Of a stretch of DNA of 26,338 bases, positions 1 to 8,459 are shown piece after piece; within the stretch, counting starts at the first letter, position 1; the number at the start of each line of letters is the position of its first letter. The stretch is taken from the NCBI GenBank assembly GCA_002083565.1, contig MSXM01000020.1:1-26338 (forward strand), in the 5' to 3' direction. The notes beneath the pieces were generated by a model, which saw only the letters and a list, made by a program, of their open reading frames with translations, had not been told where the DNA came from and searched no databases. The stretch is from Nitrospira sp. ST-bin4. GTDB lineage: Bacteria > Nitrospirota > Nitrospiria > Nitrospirales > Nitrospiraceae. Both the position numbers and the translations under genes were made by a program.

Positions 1-80
1 TCGAGATGGTCGTGTTTATCGCTATTCTCGTCGTTGGCTTTTGGTATGCGTGGATGAAAGGGGCCTTGGAGTGGGATTGA
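1..80 (+). CDS. nuoA: NADH-quinone oxidoreductase subunit A, C-terminal fragment
   Basis: Only the last 25 codons are inside the window. Reading starts in frame at position 3 and ends with TGA at 78-80. The visible peptide is a hydrophobic helix followed by a short polar tail ending KGALEWD, which is the characteristic C-terminus of NuoA, a three-helix membrane subunit next to NuoH and NuoJ in complex I. Its place directly before nuoB fits the standard nuo order. The 5' end and the operon promoter lie outside the window. The match is short, but the tail and the context agree. Confidence 0.85.
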   Translation, partial: EMVVFIAILVVGFWYAWMKGALEWD

Positions 81-264
81 AGGGCGGTGGGGCTATCCTT
101 CGTGCTGCCCACCGCGCACACAAGAACAATGCGGACGGGATTGATGGGCGGTGCTCCCATGGGCAAAGGGCGCGTCTCGGCGCGACCAGGGTTGGGCGGG
201 TGAGAGACCTACGCGCAGAAAAGGACAGCCCTACCGCCCTTCTTGGAGAAGATAGAGCAGAACT
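81..264 (+). repeat. Structured nuoA-nuoB spacer, related to the nuoCD-nuoE element
   Basis: This 184-base spacer has no convincing gene. It holds a perfect 8-bp inverted repeat, GCGGTGGG (84-91) and CCCACCGC (108-115), and a long-range inverted pair, AAGGGCGGT (80-88) with ACCGCCCTT (232-240). Three word blocks occur in the same order as in the nuoCD-nuoE element at 2530-2652: GTGCT..GCCC..GCGCACA, then GTCT(C/T)GGCG, then GGGT(T)GGGCGGGT. This suggests two diverged copies of one non-coding repeat family. A 75-codon open frame across it on the + strand resembles no protein I know and lacks a ribosome site. Confidence 0.5.
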
Positions 265-744
265 ATGAGTCTTCTGGAAAGACAATTCGACGCCAACGTC
301 ATTACGACGAACCTGGATGCCGTCGTGAACTGGGCTAGAAAATCAGCCCTGTGGCCGATGACCTTCGGGCTTGCCTGCTGCGCGATCGAGATGATCGCCA
401 GCGTGTCCTCGCGCTACGACCTTGACCGGTTCGGAGCCGGTGTGTTTCGCGCGTCACCCCGGCAATCCGATCTCATGATCGTGGCTGGAACAGTCACACG
501 TAAGATGGCGCCGGTGATCAGACGGATCTACGACCAAATGGCGGAGCCGCGCTACGTCATTTCGATGGGCTCGTGCGCAACATCAGGCAACCACTACAAC
601 AGTTATGCCGTCGTGCAGGGCGTCGACCAAATCGTGCCGGTCGACATTTACGTGCCAGGCTGTCCGCCACGGCCGGAAGCGTTGCTGGACGGGCTTTTGA
701 AGCTGCAAGAAAAGATTCAGCGGGAGAAAGTGTTCGTAAAATAG
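265..744 (+). CDS. nuoB: NADH-quinone oxidoreductase subunit B
   Basis: NuoB is the 159-residue peripheral-arm subunit that holds cluster N2, the last Fe-S centre before quinone. The ligands are all present: the adjacent pair C38-C39 in GLACCAIEM, C104 in MGSCATSG, and C133 in VPGCPPRPEAL. The length is typical of the family. The ATG at 265 follows a GGAG about 16 nt upstream, so the ribosome site is not ideal, but the protein begins where family members begin. It is followed 25 bp later by nuoCD. The subunit works at the membrane interface with NuoD and NuoH. Confidence 0.97.
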   Translation: MSLLERQFDANVITTNLDAVVNWARKSALWPMTFGLACCAIEMIASVSSRYDLDRFGAGVFRASPRQSDLMIVAGTVTRKMAPVIRRIYDQMAEPRYVISMGSCATSGNHYNSYAVVQGVDQIVPVDIYVPGCPPRPEALLDGLLKLQEKIQREKVFVK

Positions 745-769
745 CCTGCGATTCTCGCAGAGTAGCAAT

Positions 770-2521
770 ATGCAAACCCTAGCTGAAACATTGATGAAGC
801 AGTTTCCCGGCTCGGTGCTGTCCGTCGACGTCGACACGGCGCGCGCAGAGGTGACCGCCCATGTGTCGGCGCCGAAAATCCTGGAGATTGCGCGCTACCT
901 GCACGACGCACCCGATGCCTGCTTCGACCACATCACCGACATCTGCTCGGCGGATTATCCCGACAGCCGGGAACGGTTCGAGATCATCTACCAACTGCTG
1001 TCGCTGCCCCACAGCCGGCGCATTCGCCTGAAAGCGCGAGTACCGGAAGACAATCCGACCATCGATTCGGTCACGAGCGTGTGGCGGGGCGCCGAGTTTC
1101 TGGAGCGCGAAGTCTTCGACATGATGGGCATTCAGTTCACCGGCCATCCGGACCTGCGCCGTATCCTTCTGCCGGAGGACTTTGCGGAAGGGTACCCGCT
1201 ACGGAAGGATTTCCCGACCGAAGGCCGCGGCTGGCGCAGCCAGTTCGACTTTATTCCACGACTCGATGAACCACCTGCCGAACAGGTCGGCGGCGAGTTC
1301 TCCGAGGAACAGAAAAAACCCTACCGATCGGAACCCCGCGCATCCGGATCGCGACGGCAGGAAGAGTTGCTGTTGAATCTAGGGCCGCAACATCCAAGTA
1401 CGCACGGAGTGCTGCGCGTCGTACTCGAGCTGGACGGCGAACGGATCGTCAAAGCGACGCCGGATCTGGGCTACTTGCATCGCGGCGTCGAGAAACTGGC
1501 CGAGGGCCTGGCCTACATGCAGATCATTCCGCATACCGACCGGCTGGATTACGTGTGCGCCATGGCCAATAACTACGCCTATGTGCGCGCGGTCGAAAAA
1601 CTCCTCTGCATCACCGTGCCAGAGCGCGCCGAATATATCCGGACCATCGTCGCCGAGATGCAGCGGATTCTCGGCCACCTTTTCTGGTTGGGGACCCAAA
1701 CCCTGGATATCGGCGCCATGACCGTCTTCTTCTGGACGTTCCGCGAACGGGAAACCCTGCTCGACATGTTCGAGCAACTCTGCGGCGCCAGACTCACACT
1801 GAATTATTACCGGATCGGCGGTGTGGACAGCGACTTCACACCTGAACTCGTGCAGCGGCTCAAAACGTTCCTGGATACGTTCCCGCAAAAGGTCAGTGAG
1901 TACGACGGCCTGATCGCCTCCAACCGGATCTGGATCGGACGAACGAAACATATCGCGGTCATTTCCGGCGAAGATGCGATCAACTTCGGCTTGACCGGCC
2001 CGACGCTCCGCGGCTCCGGCGTGGCCTATGACGTCCGAAAAATGGAACCCTACGGCGTGTACCATAAAGTGGACTGGGAAGTGCCGGTCGGGAAAAACGG
2101 CGACACCTACGATCGCTACTGGGTCCGTATGGAAGAAATGCGCCAGAGCGCCCGCATCATTTCGCAATGCCTCGACCAGCTGCCGCAAGGACCGATTATC
2201 GCCGACGTGCCGCAATACATTCCGCCACCCAAGCAGAATGTCATGCGTGATATGGAGAGCTTGATTCACCACTTCATCATTTTCACACAAGGCTTCAAGC
2301 CGCCCAAAGCCGAGACGTATTGCGCCACTGAAGCGCCGAAGGGCGAATTGGGCTTCTTCATCATCAGCGACGGCAGCCAGCGTCCCTATCGCCTGAAGAT
2401 TCGCTCGCCCTCCTTTGTCCATATGGGCGCGTTCGATCACATGGCGCGCGGCTACTTGATTTCTGACGTGATTACGATCTTCGGAACATACGATGTGGTC
2501 ATGGGGGAGTGTGATAGATGA
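770..2521 (+). CDS. nuoCD: NADH-quinone oxidoreductase fused subunits C and D
   Basis: This is a 583-residue fusion of NuoC (about residues 1-165) and NuoD (about 197-583), joined by a charged linker rich in E, Q, K and R. The NuoC signature is seen at about 112-149 (ERE.FDMMGI.F.GHPDLRRILLPEDF..GYPLRKDFP). NuoD begins with LNLGPQHPSTHG, whose His208 and His212 lie in the quinone-pocket loop of the family, followed by YLHRGVEKLAE and HTDRLDYV. The C-terminus GECDR is standard for NuoD. The C-D fusion also occurs in Escherichia coli. NuoD forms the quinone site together with NuoB. Confidence 0.97.
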   Translation: MQTLAETLMKQFPGSVLSVDVDTARAEVTAHVSAPKILEIARYLHDAPDACFDHITDICSADYPDSRERFEIIYQLLSLPHSRRIRLKARVPEDNPTIDSVTSVWRGAEFLEREVFDMMGIQFTGHPDLRRILLPEDFAEGYPLRKDFPTEGRGWRSQFDFIPRLDEPPAEQVGGEFSEEQKKPYRSEPRASGSRRQEELLLNLGPQHPSTHGVLRVVLELDGERIVKATPDLGYLHRGVEKLAEGLAYMQIIPHTDRLDYVCAMANNYAYVRAVEKLLCITVPERAEYIRTIVAEMQRILGHLFWLGTQTLDIGAMTVFFWTFRERETLLDMFEQLCGARLTLNYYRIGGVDSDFTPELVQRLKTFLDTFPQKVSEYDGLIASNRIWIGRTKHIAVISGEDAINFGLTGPTLRGSGVAYDVRKMEPYGVYHKVDWEVPVGKNGDTYDRYWVRMEEMRQSARIISQCLDQLPQGPIIADVPQYIPPPKQNVMRDMESLIHHFIIFTQGFKPPKAETYCATEAPKGELGFFIISDGSQRPYRLKIRSPSFVHMGAFDHMARGYLISDVITIFGTYDVVMGECDR

Positions 2522-2529
2522 GACGCGCC

Positions 2530-2652
2530 GGCCAGGATGTTCCAGTGCTCGCTGCCCGCGCACAATCGGGTGAGGCGGAGTCTTGGCGACGCGGGGTGGG
2601 CGGGTATAAACAGCGTGCTCGGCCAATGCGCGCAGTTTGGAACATCCTGGCC
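2530..2652. repeat. Palindromic intergenic element with 15-bp terminal inverted repeats
   Basis: A 123-bp non-coding element fills almost the whole nuoCD-nuoE spacer. Its ends are perfect inverted repeats: GGCCAGGATGTTCCA at 2530-2544 and TGGAACATCCTGGCC at 2638-2652. The interior is GC-rich and holds two direct partial copies of a GTGCTCG...GCGCGCA-type word, near 2545-2562 and 2615-2633. No transposase is present, and its size resembles a MITE or REP/BIME-type unit. As RNA it would fold into a long hairpin inside the nuo transcript, just before the nuoE ribosome site. The interior shares ordered words with the nuoA-nuoB spacer. Confidence 0.75.
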
Positions 2653-2682
2653 ATCACGCCTCGGTAAATGTGCGGAGGAAAT

Positions 2683-3222
2683 GTGCTGAAAGAGAAATAC
2701 CAAAAAGAAATTGACGAGATCATCTCCCGCTACCCGGTCAAGCGCTCGGCGCTGATTCCGCTCCTCTATCTGGCGCAGCAGGAACATGGCTATGTCACCG
2801 AGGCTGCCATGAAGGAAATCGCGCAGTTGCTGAAACTGACGCCGCCGCAAGTATACGAAACAGTTACGTTTTATACAGTGCTCAACCTGAAACCGGTCGG
2901 GAAATTCCACATGCAGGTGTGCAAGTCGCTCATGTGCGCTTTGGCAGGCTCGGACACTTTGCTCGGATGGATCAAGACGAAACTGGGCATCGCGCCCGGA
3001 GAGTCGACGCCTGACGGGCTCTTTACTCTCAGCGCGGTCGAATGCCTGGCATCCTGTGGAACCGCGCCGATGATGCAGATCAACGACGATTATTATGAAC
3101 AGCTGACCGAAGCAAAAGTGGACAAGATTCTGGGGGATCTCAAGACCTCGGGAACCAGCGATTTGAAGAGCGGCCCCTACATGTGGCCTTTACCGGTGGA
3201 TGCCGTACGGCATGAGGAGTAA
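2683..3222 (+). CDS. nuoE: NADH-quinone oxidoreductase subunit E
   Basis: NuoE has a thioredoxin-like fold and carries the [2Fe-2S] cluster N1a; it pairs with NuoF in the NADH-dehydrogenase module. The ligands are in the right pattern: C80-x4-C85 and C121-x3-C125, counted from the GTG start. I chose GTG at 2683 because GGAGG at 2674-2678 lies 4 nt before it, the same spacing as at dapF in this window. The in-frame ATG at 2668 would place that GGAGG inside the gene and has no ribosome site of its own. The resulting protein is 179 residues, close to the family size. The C-terminal tail of about 25 residues is longer than usual. Confidence 0.95.
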   Translation: MLKEKYQKEIDEIISRYPVKRSALIPLLYLAQQEHGYVTEAAMKEIAQLLKLTPPQVYETVTFYTVLNLKPVGKFHMQVCKSLMCALAGSDTLLGWIKTKLGIAPGESTPDGLFTLSAVECLASCGTAPMMQINDDYYEQLTEAKVDKILGDLKTSGTSDLKSGPYMWPLPVDAVRHEE

Positions 3223-3282
3223 GGCGATAGCGGCGTGACGGTCGCCCGGCGTTTCACGCTTAACACCTCAGGAACTAAGACG

Positions 3283-4590
3283 ATGCCAAAGCACGAACTG
3301 ATTCTGCTCAAGAATATGTCGCAGCCCGGGTATAGCGGCTCGCTGGCGGACTACGAGGCAACCGGCGGGTATCAGGCCCTGCGCGCGACGCTCGGGAAGA
3401 CTGCTCCCGCGGATGTCACCACCGCAGTCCGAAAGTCAGGGCTGCGAGGCCGCGGCGGCGCCGGTTTTCCGACCGGTGTGAAATGGGGCTTTCTGCCGAA
3501 AGACTACCAGGGACCCCGCTATCTCTGCTGCAACGCCGATGAAAGCGAACCCGGAACATTCAAAGATCGCCAGCTGATGGAACGGGACCCGCATCAAATG
3601 TTGGAAGGCATCGTCCTGGCCTGCTATGCCATCGGCGCGGAATCTGCCTACATCTATATCCGAGGCGAAATGGTCCTGGGCTCGAAAATTTTGGAGCGGG
3701 CGATCGGCGAAGCGCGCGCCGCCGGTTATATCGGACACAACATTCTCGGCACGGGCACTCATGTCGACGTCTGGGTGCATCGCGGCGCAGGCGCCTATAT
3801 CTGCGGCGAAGAGACGGCCCTCCTGGAATCGCTTGAAGGCAAACGGGGCCTTCCTCGCATCAAGCCCCCGTTTCCCGCCACACACGGCCTGTATAACAAA
3901 CCCACTGTGGTGAACAACGTCGAGACACTCGCCAATCTGCCGCATATTCTCACGCGAGGCGCCGAATGGTTTGCGGCGATCGGCTCGCCGCCGAAGAGCA
4001 CCGGCACCAGAGTCTTTTGCGTCAGCGGCCATGTCAAGCGGCCCGGCAATTACGAAGTCCCGATGGGAGTGACGTTCCGTGAGCTGGTCTACGAACATGC
4101 CGGCGGCATGCGCTCGAATAAACCGATCAAGGCCTTCATCCCCGGCGGAGCGTCGGCACCGTTTCTGACGCCGGATCATCTCGACGTCAAGCTGGACTTT
4201 GAATCGGTAGCGGCGGCAGGGTCGATGCTGGGCTCCGGAGGCGTGACCGTGATGGAAGAAGGAACGAGTATGGTCTGGGCAGCACTCAGGCTGATGGAAT
4301 TTTTCTACCATGAGTCCTGCGGAAAGTGCAGCCCATGCCGGGAAGGCAGTTCCTGGCTCGTGCAAACGATGCGCCGCATCATGGCCAAACGAGGACGGAT
4401 GGAAGACCTTGAAACCTTGTTGGATCTATGTAAAAACATCGCCGGCCGTACCGTCTGTGCCTTTGGCGACGCAGAGGTCGCCCCGATTCAGAGTACCTTG
4501 AAATATTGGCGGGACGAATACGTGTCCCTGATCCGCGAAGCAGAAGCGGCCGACCTCATCATGCCGGAAGCAGCAGGAGTACGACATTAA
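3283..4590 (+). CDS. nuoF: NADH-quinone oxidoreductase subunit F (NADH/FMN subunit)
   Basis: NuoF binds NADH and FMN and takes the first electrons. Visible motifs are GRGGAGFPTG (56-65), CNADESEPGTFKDR (83-96), the GAGAYICGEETALL stretch and YNKPTVVNNVET. The [4Fe-4S] cluster N3 ligands are C346-x2-C349-x2-C352 plus C392 in VCAFGD. The ATG at 3283 gives 435 residues and a normal N-terminus (MPKHELILLKN), with AGGA about 10 nt upstream. The frame can be opened back to a GTG at 3235, but those 16 residues do not look like NuoF. No key residue is missing. Confidence 0.97.
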   Translation: MPKHELILLKNMSQPGYSGSLADYEATGGYQALRATLGKTAPADVTTAVRKSGLRGRGGAGFPTGVKWGFLPKDYQGPRYLCCNADESEPGTFKDRQLMERDPHQMLEGIVLACYAIGAESAYIYIRGEMVLGSKILERAIGEARAAGYIGHNILGTGTHVDVWVHRGAGAYICGEETALLESLEGKRGLPRIKPPFPATHGLYNKPTVVNNVETLANLPHILTRGAEWFAAIGSPPKSTGTRVFCVSGHVKRPGNYEVPMGVTFRELVYEHAGGMRSNKPIKAFIPGGASAPFLTPDHLDVKLDFESVAAAGSMLGSGGVTVMEEGTSMVWAALRLMEFFYHESCGKCSPCREGSSWLVQTMRRIMAKRGRMEDLETLLDLCKNIAGRTVCAFGDAEVAPIQSTLKYWRDEYVSLIREAEAADLIMPEAAGVRH

Positions 4591-4654
4591 ACGCGAATCG
4601 TCATCCGCCGGCATGGTGCGTGTAACGGTTCACGGCTAACGAACGACGACGACG

Positions 4655-7324
4655 ATGCCTGACGCCACAAAAACAACCGTACGCCTTACCATCGACGGAA
4701 CGCCGATCAGCGTTCCCAAGGGAACGCTCGTGATCGAAGCGGCCCGGCGTATCGGCGTCATGATTCCGCATTTTTGTTATCACCCGAAACTAAAGCCGGA
4801 CGCCAATTGCCGCATGTGCCTCGTGGAAATCGAGAAGATGCCCAAACTTCAAACCGCGTGCAGCACCCTGGCCGATGAGGGGATGAGCGTGCGGACGGCC
4901 ACCACCGTGGTCAACGACGCCCATAAATCCGTGCTCGAGTTCATTCTGGCCAATCACCCGCTCGACTGCCCCGTCTGCGACCAGGGTGGCCGGTGCGACC
5001 TCCAGGATTTCTCCCATCAATATACGCCGACCACCAGCCGATTCGTGGAGACCAAGCGCATTTTCCAAAAGGACTACTTCAGCCCGCTCATCGAGACACA
5101 GATGAACCGCTGCGTCCAGTGCCTGCGCTGCGTCCGCTACTGCGACGAAGTGATGGATGTGAAGGCGCTGGCCCCGGCCGGGCGCGGCACCATGACCGAG
5201 ATTAAACACTTCGGGCCGCACCCTCTCAATTGCGAGTTTTGCGGCGGCTGCGTCCAGATCTGCCCGGTCGGTGCGATCACCAGCCGGCTCTCGATGTACG
5301 AATACCGGCCCTGGATGCTCAAACGGGCGGACACGATCTGCGGCTACTGCGGAGACGGGTGCCAGATCACCGTCCAAACGAAGGGGCAGGAGCTGATTGA
5401 AGTCAATTCTGCGCACGGCGCCGGACGCAACAACGGCGATCTCTGCGCCCGCGGATTTTTCGGATTCCATGCGGCCAAGCACCCGGAACGGCTCACCCAT
5501 CCGCTCATCCGCCGTAACGGCGTCCTCGTACAGACCACGTGGGAAGAAGCCCTGGAATTCGTGGCGGACCAGGCCGGGAAAATCCACGCCGCCCATGGCG
5601 GACAGAGCTTCGGCGGGCTGATTTCAGGCCGATGTACCAACGAGGAACTGTATCTCTTCCAAAAGTTTATGCGGGTGGTGATCGGCACAAACGACATCGA
5701 CAGCAGCGCGCGCTACGGCCACCTGAACGGGATCCAGGCCATGCGGCGAATCCAAGGCACGCATCGCTGGACGGTCAGCTTCGAGGACATTACATCCGCC
5801 GATGTCTTGCTGCTGGTCGGCACGAACATTACGGAATGCAACCCCATCACCGGCCTCAAAGTGAAAGAAGCGGTGAAGAAGCGGGGCGCTACGCTGGTTA
5901 CGATCGAAGCGTTGGAGCCATCCATCGAACCGATCAGCAACATCGCCAATCTATCCCTCCATCACTTCTGCGCCCCGGCCCCGCGTATGGGGAACGCCGT
6001 GCTCGGTCTCTTGAAGGCCCTCGTTGAGCAGAACCTGGTGCATCCGGATTTGGCGCAACAGCATCCGGCATACGTACGCGCCGTCACAGAAATGCTGGGA
6101 CGGATCTCTTGGCAGGACATTCAGGCTGCGACCGGCAGGGACGCCGCCGCGTTTGCCGATGCGGCGAAGGTCCTGGCGGCGGGACGGCGGGTGATCGTGT
6201 TGGCGGGCCAAGGCTTGTTGCGAAGCGCAGGCGGCCATCACGGATCGCTCAACCTGCTCGACCTGCTCCTGCTCATCGGGAAACTGGATCAGCCTGGATG
6301 CGGCTTCGCACCGCTCTCAGAGGAAAACAATGACCAGGGCGCTGTCGAGATGGGGGCGGCTCCGGAGTTCTTGCCGGGTCCGTTCGACATGACTGATCGG
6401 GAAGGCTGCAACCGTGTCGCGGCGCTGTGGAAGACCGCACTCCCTCCGCACAGCGGCGCCTCCCTGGTTGACATTCTGCATCGGGCCGAAACCGGAGCCG
6501 TGAAAGCGATGTTTATCGTCGGGGAAAATCCCGTCGGAAGCCTCCCAACTCAGATGCGCGCGGAAGAATCCCTGCGCAAGCTCGATCTGTTGGTCTGCCA
6601 GGAACTATTTCTGACGGAAACCGCAGCCCTTGCCCATGTCGTATTGCCGGCCGCTTCTTCAATGGAAAAAAGCGGAACCTTTACCAACACGGAGGGCCAC
6701 GTCCAAACCGTCCGCCCTGCGATTGAACCGGTCGGAGAAAGCCGCCCGGACTGGGAAGTATTCGTCGCCCTCTCATTCCTGATGGGGACACCGCTGGAAT
6801 ATGCAGAAAGCAGGGACATCCTCAAAGAAATCAGGAGCCTGATTCCCGGTTACGGATCGCTCGGTCCGGCCCCCCTGCCGACGAAAGTCGACCATACGGT
6901 CATCAACCGCTACCTGACCGACGGGCATCAGTACGATCTGGCCGCACGGTATACACTCGGCATTGCAGCAGCTCAACCCGATGGAATCGTGCAGCTGGAA
7001 TTGGTGCAGAGTTTGTTCCACTCGGGGAAATTATCCACCAGATCCAGGGGACTGATGGAAGTGGAAGGCGGCGGTGCGCTGAGAATCAATCCACAGGATG
7101 CGGCGCGCTTCGCACTGAAAGACGGAGATCGTGTCCGCCTCTCCAACATACAGGGAGAAATGACCACGACCATCACCATCCGGGAACGGGTCCCCCGAGG
7201 CTCCGCCTGGTTCCCCGATCACTTCAGCCAGACAGCCGCGCATCTGTTCGGCTGCATACTCGATCCCGTTACCCGGACACCGTCCATCCGGACGACGTCC
7301 GTCTCGATGATGAAGGTGGCATGA
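4655..7324 (+). CDS. nuoG: NADH-quinone oxidoreductase subunit G, with an extra ferredoxin-type Cys set
   Basis: This is the large 889-residue Fe-S subunit. The ligands are N1b, C41, C52, C55, C69; N5, H101, C105, C108, C114; N7, C229, C232, C236, C264. The N4 region is unusual: it has a full C153-x2-C156-x2-C159-x3-C163 and a second full C193-x2-C196-x2-C199-x3-C203. Typical NuoG keeps only CxxCxxC plus one distant Cys here. The two sets resemble the paired [4Fe-4S] clusters of FeFe-hydrogenases and formate dehydrogenases. The rest is the degenerate molybdopterin-oxidoreductase fold (NTEGHVQT, and a C-terminal dinucleotide-binding-like domain from about 800). It probably binds no metal cofactor in that fold, as is usual for NuoG. 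Confidence 0.96.
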   Translation: MPDATKTTVRLTIDGTPISVPKGTLVIEAARRIGVMIPHFCYHPKLKPDANCRMCLVEIEKMPKLQTACSTLADEGMSVRTATTVVNDAHKSVLEFILANHPLDCPVCDQGGRCDLQDFSHQYTPTTSRFVETKRIFQKDYFSPLIETQMNRCVQCLRCVRYCDEVMDVKALAPAGRGTMTEIKHFGPHPLNCEFCGGCVQICPVGAITSRLSMYEYRPWMLKRADTICGYCGDGCQITVQTKGQELIEVNSAHGAGRNNGDLCARGFFGFHAAKHPERLTHPLIRRNGVLVQTTWEEALEFVADQAGKIHAAHGGQSFGGLISGRCTNEELYLFQKFMRVVIGTNDIDSSARYGHLNGIQAMRRIQGTHRWTVSFEDITSADVLLLVGTNITECNPITGLKVKEAVKKRGATLVTIEALEPSIEPISNIANLSLHHFCAPAPRMGNAVLGLLKALVEQNLVHPDLAQQHPAYVRAVTEMLGRISWQDIQAATGRDAAAFADAAKVLAAGRRVIVLAGQGLLRSAGGHHGSLNLLDLLLLIGKLDQPGCGFAPLSEENNDQGAVEMGAAPEFLPGPFDMTDREGCNRVAALWKTALPPHSGASLVDILHRAETGAVKAMFIVGENPVGSLPTQMRAEESLRKLDLLVCQELFLTETAALAHVVLPAASSMEKSGTFTNTEGHVQTVRPAIEPVGESRPDWEVFVALSFLMGTPLEYAESRDILKEIRSLIPGYGSLGPAPLPTKVDHTVINRYLTDGHQYDLAARYTLGIAAAQPDGIVQLELVQSLFHSGKLSTRSRGLMEVEGGGALRINPQDAARFALKDGDRVRLSNIQGEMTTTITIRERVPRGSAWFPDHFSQTAAHLFGCILDPVTRTPSIRTTSVSMMKVA

Positions 7325-7367
7325 TGACATCACCGTTCGATCTCTGCTGTTATCCAGGAGTCTTATC

Positions 7368-8444
7368 GTGACAGAACTAGGGTTGCGCCTCGCCGTGTCC
7401 TTTACTCAGATCGCCGCGGTCACCTGTATCGTGATCGTGACGGTGCTCCTCCTCACCCTCGCCGAACGGAAGGTGCTGGGATGGATGCAAGACCGCATGG
7501 GCCCGATGGAAGTCGGCCCCTACGGCATTCTCCAGCCGTTTGCAGATGCCATTAAACTGTTCTTCAAGGAAGACATTGTCCCGGCAGGCGCCAACAAGTT
7601 TCTGTTCACCATGGCGCCGATTCTGGCCCTGATTCCCGCCCTCATCGGGTTTGCCGTGATTCCCTGGGGCCCGAACCAGTCCCTCGAGATCGGCAGCTTC
7701 TCCATAAAACCGTTCATCATCAGCGATATCAATATCGGCATTCTCTATATTTTGGCCTTTGCCTCCATCGGCGCCTACGGCATCATTCTGGGCGGATGGT
7801 CGTCCAACAGCAAATACTCCCTGCTCGGAGGGTTGCGATCGGCGGCGCAAGTCATCAGTTACGAACTCAATGTCGGACTCTCTATCGTCGGTGTCCTGAT
7901 CATGGCGGGTTCGCTGAGCCTGGTGCAAATCACAGACGCGCAGTCGGGGTGGTTCTGGAATTGGTATGTCTTCGCCTTCCCGGCCCCGCAAATTTTTGCC
8001 CTTGTCGTCTACGTGATTTCCGCGGTGGCGGAAACTAACCGCGTCCCGTTCGACCTGCCGGAAGCGGAAAGCGAACTGGTCGCCGGATTCTTCACCGAGT
8101 ACAGCGGCCTCCGGTTCGCATTCTTCTATCTTGCTGAATACGCGAACATGGTGCTGGTATCCTGTGTGGCCGCCGCCATGTTCCTCGGCGGCTGGAACGC
8201 GCCATACCCCGGCACGCTCATCGGCTATCTCGGCCTGCCCGGGTTTGCCTGGGTTGAAAACACGATGTGGTTTGCGGTCAAAACGTACTCGTTCCTGTTC
8301 CTCTTTTTCTGGCTCCGCGCCACATTGCCGAGACTGCGGTACGATCAATTGATGCGATTCGGCTGGAAGGTCATGCTGCCCATCGCCCTGGCGAACATCG
8401 TGGTAACGGCGCTTGCGGTATTTTTCCACCAACAGATGAAGTAA
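7368..8444 (+). CDS. nuoH: NADH-quinone oxidoreductase subunit H
   Basis: NuoH is the 358-residue membrane subunit that forms the roof of the quinone tunnel and the E-channel, linking the redox arm to the pumps. Diagnostic motifs are LAERKVLGWMQDRMGP near residue 30, ILQPFADAIKLFFKED near 55, AVAETNRVPFDLPEAESEL near 220 and RATLPRLRYDQLM near 320. About eight or nine hydrophobic helices are visible. The start is GTG at 7368, with AGGAG about 9 nt upstream. It lies 43 bp after nuoG. Confidence 0.97.
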   Translation: MTELGLRLAVSFTQIAAVTCIVIVTVLLLTLAERKVLGWMQDRMGPMEVGPYGILQPFADAIKLFFKEDIVPAGANKFLFTMAPILALIPALIGFAVIPWGPNQSLEIGSFSIKPFIISDINIGILYILAFASIGAYGIILGGWSSNSKYSLLGGLRSAAQVISYELNVGLSIVGVLIMAGSLSLVQITDAQSGWFWNWYVFAFPAPQIFALVVYVISAVAETNRVPFDLPEAESELVAGFFTEYSGLRFAFFYLAEYANMVLVSCVAAAMFLGGWNAPYPGTLIGYLGLPGFAWVENTMWFAVKTYSFLFLFFWLRATLPRLRYDQLMRFGWKVMLPIALANIVVTALAVFFHQQMK

Positions 8445-8459
8445 CGCGCGAGACCGCTT

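Noticed and set aside
1379..2626. 415-codon open frame on the minus strand opposite nuoCD
   Set aside because: It is the reverse shadow of a well-supported gene in GC-rich DNA and its translation is rich in H, R, A and D with no recognisable domain.
3436..4365. 309-codon open frame on the minus strand opposite nuoF
   Set aside because: It lies entirely opposite conserved NuoF codons and has no family features.
5342..7324. Active molybdopterin oxidoreductase domain in NuoG
   Set aside because: The fold is always present in NuoG and is normally without cofactor. I see no sign that this one differs.
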